64,000 bases of DNA, from contig CP053166.1 in the NCBI GenBank assembly GCA_014607495.2, positions 10,620,455 through 10,684,454 of the forward strand. Direction: 5' to 3'. Both the position numbers and the translations under genes were made by a program. Each line of letters opens with the position of its first letter. The first letter of the stretch is position 1. Under the pieces are notes generated by a model. It had not been told where the DNA came from and did no database searches. It was given only the letters and a program-made list of their open reading frames with translations. This DNA is from Carposina sasakii. Taxonomy: Eukaryota; Arthropoda; Insecta; Lepidoptera; Carposinidae. Positions 59,540-64,000 of this stretch are shown one piece after another.

Positions 59540-60115
59540 ACATCAATAGCTCAAAATGCAAAATTCTCGTAACTAGAGTTAAGTACTCATCATCACAATT
59601 AATCAGCATTTATTTACTTGCGTATTTTTACGTTTACATGCTGGATTTGTGCATCTTCCGTACTACGCCATCCACTCCGATACTACCTCCAACCACTGCC
59701 AACTTCCAACCTATTTTTTTTCACAACCACTGCTTACTTCCAGCCTACTTCATTCGTTTCCCAACTAAACACCGAAGAAAACGCAACACAAGTCGTCAAA
59801 ACCCAGATCGTTAAGAAATTCCAAATTCATAGTTCGCCATCCGACCTCGAACATCGGCCGTAATGACTTGTAAATACACCCTTAGGGTGGGTCTTCATTA
59901 ATAACAGGGGGGCTGTCTTGCGCAGCTCCTCCGAGCAATTACCCATCGCCCTGTACTTTGTTAATATAGGGCCGAGGTCTGCATATGGATACATTAGAGA
60001 TAGGGCTGTAGGTACTTGTGATAATACTAACGTAATATCTGCGTAGGAAGGGTGGAAATGTCTATAACTAATTTAAAACTACGTAGGGCTATGTCTATCT
60101 ATAGGTCTTCTGTCT
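59540..60115. other. No gene seen
   Basis: An 81-codon frame at 59618-59863 is compositionally odd (Thr/Phe/Gln-rich) but has no supporting signal. Confidence 0.35.
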
Positions 60116-60118
60116 CTA

Positions 60119-60475
60119 TAGGTCGGGTGATAGTCCAGTAGTTAAGACATGTACCTTCCAAGCAGGAGGCGTAAGTTCGATCCTCAGTCACGGGCCTGTA
60201 CCAATGAATTTATTTCATGTTCAGATTTTAATGTTGTAAAATTGTCACTTAGCTTGTGCCTCGGAAAGCACGTAAAACTGTTGGTCCTGCGTCTGATCTC
60301 TCTACGGTCGTTTCGGCTTTCCGTCCCATCGGACTATGAGAGTGACGGAATAGAGAGTGCATCTGTGTTTGCGCACACACTTGTGCACTATAATATCTCC
60401 TGCGTACCTGACTAATCTCCGTAGAGATTGGTCGCCTTGGCCGAAATACGGTCGGGAGATTTTCATTCATTTCAT
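60119..60475 (+). mobile_element. tRNA-derived SINE, third family (tagtccagtagttaagac)
   Basis: The tRNA-like head (gtgatagtccagtagttaag ... gtaagttcgatcctcagtc) is followed by a body reading gtgcctcggaaagcacgtaa and gagattggtcgccttggccg. The other copy is at 40910-41880 on the opposite strand. Confidence 0.75.
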
Positions 60476-60940
60476 GTCGGTTGACCAACTTTTACAGGAT
60501 GGTCAACCGGTCTCCGTTATCAGGTAGCGTGCCCAAAGGTTCTACATAGGTTTTTTAATTAATAAATAGAGGTAACTGATCAAGTAAATTGACAATGGGA
60601 CACATCTATGAATTAAAAAATCTGCAGACTGGGTATAGATAGAAAAATAGAAAATTCGGTCTTATATTTTTGTAGGTACATTCTGTTCCGAGATTCTTTT
60701 GCTATGCTTGCTACCTATATATTTTAAACTAAAAATACCTATGCGAAATTTCACGCATGTATATTTTCTTTTAGATTTTATTTACTTACACAACACATTA
60801 TTTATACAAATCTTTATTAGGTGCATTATTTTGAATTTAAAACCAATTTATTAGGAGGCAGCCCTAATTTGATCGCACATTTCGTAAGAACCAAGTTTAT
60901 TTATTCCTTTTATATTTTGTAACGTTCCCCAGGATTTTAT

Positions 60941-61667
60941 ACAGGGTGTTTTTACGTTCCACACTTAACGAAGGGTACGTACTCTATACATCAAATAAAG
61001 TAAGTTTATGCCAAAAAAAAATGCCGGAGAAAAGATTTTAAAAAAATTTGTGCGAAATTTAATGAGAAAATTGTTTAATATATTATGTAGCATAATAAAT
61101 ACTAAATAACCAATAACCTACGAACTAAAATTATTTGCAATAATAACTAAACCTACGTAAAAAAAAACTAGAGCTACAAAATAAAATAAAATTTACAAAT
61201 AGAAGACTCCTTGCAAGTCCTCCACCGCTGGCAATGTGCCCAAAAGGCTGGCAGCGTTACCCCGAGGGTTACTCGCTGTCCAAAAAATGAGCCAGCCCTC
61301 TGGTAATGAGATGCCTCGACCAACCTTTTCGAAATATCCTTAAAAAGGTTGTGGGCTCCTGGACCCCATGGCCCCATGGTTTCAACCCCAAACGGCTCAA
61401 ATAGGTAGTCACCACTGAGGTTTGCGTATTTGCGTCGTTTGAGGTTTTCAGCTGCATTGGCCGCAGAGCCAATTTAAAAAAAAAAATTTAAAAGCTTGGT
61501 CGGGCGAAATTTATAGTGTCTAGTGTTTATGCTAGTTTTTTCATAGACAGATATTAATTATTTCTCAAATCTTAAGCGTTTTTGAAGAAAAACGCAGTCT
61601 ATTTAGTCTGTGATGATGAGGAGATTCCGTAGTTTTCGGGAACGATGACGACCAAAAATCATCCTGT
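60941..61667 (-). mobile_element. TA-flanked MITE family A carrying a retroelement fragment
   Basis: The left part is 60941 to about 61060 and the right part about 61476-61667 (with a further ~50-bp loss). The gap is filled by the PFGVET/GNAAS retroelement end. Confidence 0.78.
61186..61475 (-). pseudogene. Retroelement ORF C-terminus (PFGVET..GNAAS), frameshifted, inside a MITE
   Basis: The minus strand reads NLKRRKYANLSGDYLFEPFG, then VETMGPWGPGAHNLFKDIS and GSFFGQRVTL. After a frame change it reads GNAASLLGTLPAVEDL and VFYL before TAA. The frame change sits between QRVTL and GNAAS. It is followed by an AT-rich 3' UTR down to about 61060. It interrupts a copy of the TA-flanked MITE at 60941-61667. 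Clade unknown; it shares its motif with 4677-4991. Confidence 0.55.
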
Positions 61668-61753
61668 ACCTATAGGCCATGAACCTTACGTAGGTACTTA
61701 GGTCTTAGCTCGTTCCCTTGACTTGACGGCTGTAGGGCGCGGATTTTTATATC

Positions 61754-61870
61754 ATGTCAGTATCTCTGTTCACAAGTCTGATGTTCGAAATAATGCTTGG
61801 AATCTCGCTAATGGATAAAGTCCGGAACAAGTTTATCCGGCAGAAGACTAAAGTGCAGAAGACGGAAGTC
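61754..61870 (+). pseudogene. Short RTE-type LINE fragment
   Basis: MLGISLMDKVRNKFIRQKTK is encoded at about 61793-61855 and matches the RTE ORF2 segment seen at 46.3 kb (MLGISLMDKVRNEIIRQKTK). No other part of the element is present. Confidence 0.65.
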
Positions 61871-62338
61871 GTATTTACATACTCGATGTTCTATGAATTC
61901 AGGCGAGTGCATTTAATGTGCATGGTGCTGCTGGAAGACTCTTGAGAACCTTAAAAATATCTCATTAGATGACGCTTCCCAGACATGTTTAAATGCCATT
62001 TTTAAATCCATGTATACTTCGCCTTCTGAATACCTTTTCTCTGTAGCCCCGTTCGCTTTGGGCGCCTCAAACAACTTTTAATTTTCGTGTTAACGCATAA
62101 TTGCCCAGTAATTCGGTTTAAAGCCCGTAAATCTGTCCGATTTGTTATTTATTCGCTATTCTGATGGTAAATGTAAGCAAGCATGGATAAATAGCTCTCA
62201 TTACAATAACACTGTTTACAGCCGACGATTTTTCGGTATTCCTGCCAGTACTTTTTGTGTGTGACTACTTTACCTGTGCCGACAATCCACAGAGAGATTT
62301 TTGTAACTTGCGATTGGAGATAACTTGAAAGTTACATT

Positions 62339-62520
62339 ATCACGCCTTTATCCCTTACGGGGTAGGCAGAGCACCAAGGGCCAATAGAACCGCATGGTGC
62401 CACTTCTGACCAATTTTGATGGTACCTATAGTTGAGATGTACAAGTTCGATTAGTTGTGATAAGTGGTCAGCCCATCGCCTACAAAGCACAAAAACCCTC
62501 TTGTCTTATCCTGTCCTCTT
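62339..62520 (-). repeat. Dispersed retroposon end with (ATGT)n tail, reverse copy
   Basis: tcacgcctttatcccttacg ... agcccatcgcctacaaag is the inverse of the family. The tail is missing. Confidence 0.65.
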
Positions 62521-62712
62521 GTAGTTGTCAAACATAATTTCCGAATAATATATAGTTCATGTTCAACATACTAAATATTATGTGTACAACAAAGAAAAAG
62601 AATAATTGTCGAACATGCTACGTCCGTGGTTCCGAACCTTGTTAATCTTGTCAAATGTCTCTACCCCTACGAGGATAAACATACCTTGATTCGAAGTCCC
62701 AGGCAAAGCCCT

Positions 62713-63000
62713 AATAAAAATGGTGTCATCATCATCATCAGCCTATTACAGTCCACTGCTGGACGTAGGCCTCCCCCAGGGCACGCCAAAAGACTGCCAT
62801 GGGGGGTATTTGCCCATAGTCACCACGCTGGGCGGGCGGGTTGGTGACCGCAGTTTGTATTTTCGACTATGTTGTCAAAACGGTAGGCGCTGCTGCCCAC
62901 CTCCCGGAAACCCTTAATTGCCTCGCACGATACCCACGGACAGACATGGGGTGGTACGAATTCTACACTGCCGGCACCACGCGACCAATAAAAATGGTGT
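62713..63000 (-). mobile_element. RTE-tailed SINE, full length, with 14-bp TSD
   Basis: aataaaaatggtgt at 62713-62726 and 62987-63000 is perfect around a 260-bp minus-strand copy with an (ATC)n-type tail on the plus strand. Confidence 0.88.
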
Positions 63001-63600
63001 GCTCAACCGATATTACAAAATATGAATTCTTTGATTCGGTTACGCAGCACCTAGGTTTAGGGCAATACAAGTAGTTGCATTTCAGGATTTATCTATTATA
63101 ATTTTACCTGTTTGTCTACGGGATATTTCTGGATTAACACAAAAAGTAGTTTTCTTATTAAGTAGCTATCTCTTCCACGGCGAAGGTATTCGCGGAAGCG
63201 TCCTCGTACTTTTAAATTTAAGGCTGTTTTTATTAAACATTCCTTTCCTCAAAAATTAAGGTCGTGTCGTATAATCGAGGTTTATTAAACAAACTCAACA
63301 TTAAACATTGTGAAATTATTTTTGCTGTACGTGACATGCAATATTGAGTGGCTTATATTTGTAAATTATAGTCGATAAAGTCCAGGAATTTATGTAAAGC
63401 AGTGCTAAATATGCGATTTTATTATTCTAAGCGACATTTTCGACATTTTCTCTTTTTTTATAAGCCATGGATGGTAATGGGCATTTCCGCACAATCTATC
63501 TTCTAAACATATAATAAAAAATGTAACGGATTGCTGTCTATACATGGAAGATACGAGTATATGAGAAAAAATATTATAGGATACCTTTATCAACGCAATA
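63001..63600. other. No gene seen
   Basis: AT-rich sequence without repeats I recognise, up to the Helitron. Confidence 0.4.
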
Positions 63601-63602
63601 GT

Positions 63603-63829
63603 ACCCAAAATAATAATTTTTGGAATTTTTGTCTGTTTGTCTGTGCGTTTGTGAGCGCTAATCTCAAAAACGACTGAACCGATTTCGATGCAGTTTTCAG
63701 TAATATATTGGGACAGGTCCCACTTAACATATAGGCTACTTTTTATCCCGGGAATATGTTTTAATCCTGGATAATTTTGACATTTTTTTTTCTGTAGTCC
63801 ACGCGGACGGAGTCACGGGCGTCCACTAG
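63603..63829 (+). mobile_element. Non-autonomous Helitron
   Basis: tctgtttgtctgtgcgtttg ... gtcacgggcgtccactag before T. Confidence 0.72.
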
Positions 63830-64000
63830 TTAAGAAATAAAATTCTTAATCCCCAATACACAATGGCCTATGATGGGCCACGCTTTGCAAAGCACGACTG
63901 TAGGCCACGATCACTTGGTGTTCACACAATGGCCCATAGCTCATTGCTGCCTGGCGATGGACGTAGAAGTAATTATGGCTGCGGCATATTTAGGTATACA

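Overview
The window looks like nuclear DNA from a lepidopteran insect (moth or butterfly). It is AT-rich, has GT-AG introns, and is packed with short interspersed elements. Several of these I recognise as lepidopteran by their wording, for example the repeat containing the 20-mer cagtggactgcaataggctg and the Helitron ends reading gacttcgtccgcg. There are no bacterial-type operons, no rRNA, and no tRNA gene I would defend; every tRNA-like stretch lies inside a SINE.

Host genes are sparse. The clearest is a five-exon minus-strand gene (start codon at 22151, stop at 17549) encoding a 283-residue secreted, cysteine-containing, helix-rich protein that I cannot assign to a family. Its four introns have consistent phases and all contain repeats. 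A second probable gene start is a short plus-strand exon at 50754-50824. It encodes the beginning of a THAP zinc finger and ends at a GTAAGT donor. I could not find its next exon. A decayed, intron-containing, TE-like zinc-ribbon gene lies at 57657-58454 on the minus strand.

The rest is a stack of mobile elements, many nested, with target-site duplications (TSDs) that let insertions be ordered. Retroelements: a CR1/Jockey-type LINE copy (7167-8880), RTE-type LINE tails (3072-3480, 45629-46440), other LINE 3' ends, ten copies of a SINE that shares its 3' end with the RTE LINE, three tRNA-related SINE families, and a poly(A)-tailed retroposon family. DNA elements: two hAT-type MITEs with 8-bp TSDs, PIF/Harbinger-type elements (one keeping the N-terminus of its transposase), a Transib-like pair of ends with a 5-bp TSD, many TA-flanked MITEs in at least four families, and about a dozen Helitron pieces.

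Layout. 0-6 kb: SINE, MITE and RTE remnants. 5.7-6.1 kb: 19-bp minisatellite and a GC-rich patch. 7.1-8.9 kb: LINE inside Transib-like ends. 11-17 kb: SINEs, a hAT MITE and MITEs. 17.5-22.2 kb: the secreted-protein gene. 26-28 kb: a 32-bp minisatellite and a foldback element with a hammerhead-like motif. 28-37 kb: MITE-rich. 39-46 kb: MITE, Harbinger, Helitron, hAT and LINE-in-LINE. 48-55 kb: MITEs, the THAP exon and a chimeric MITE. 56-64 kb: nested MITEs, the zinc-ribbon pseudogene, SINEs and a retroelement fragment.
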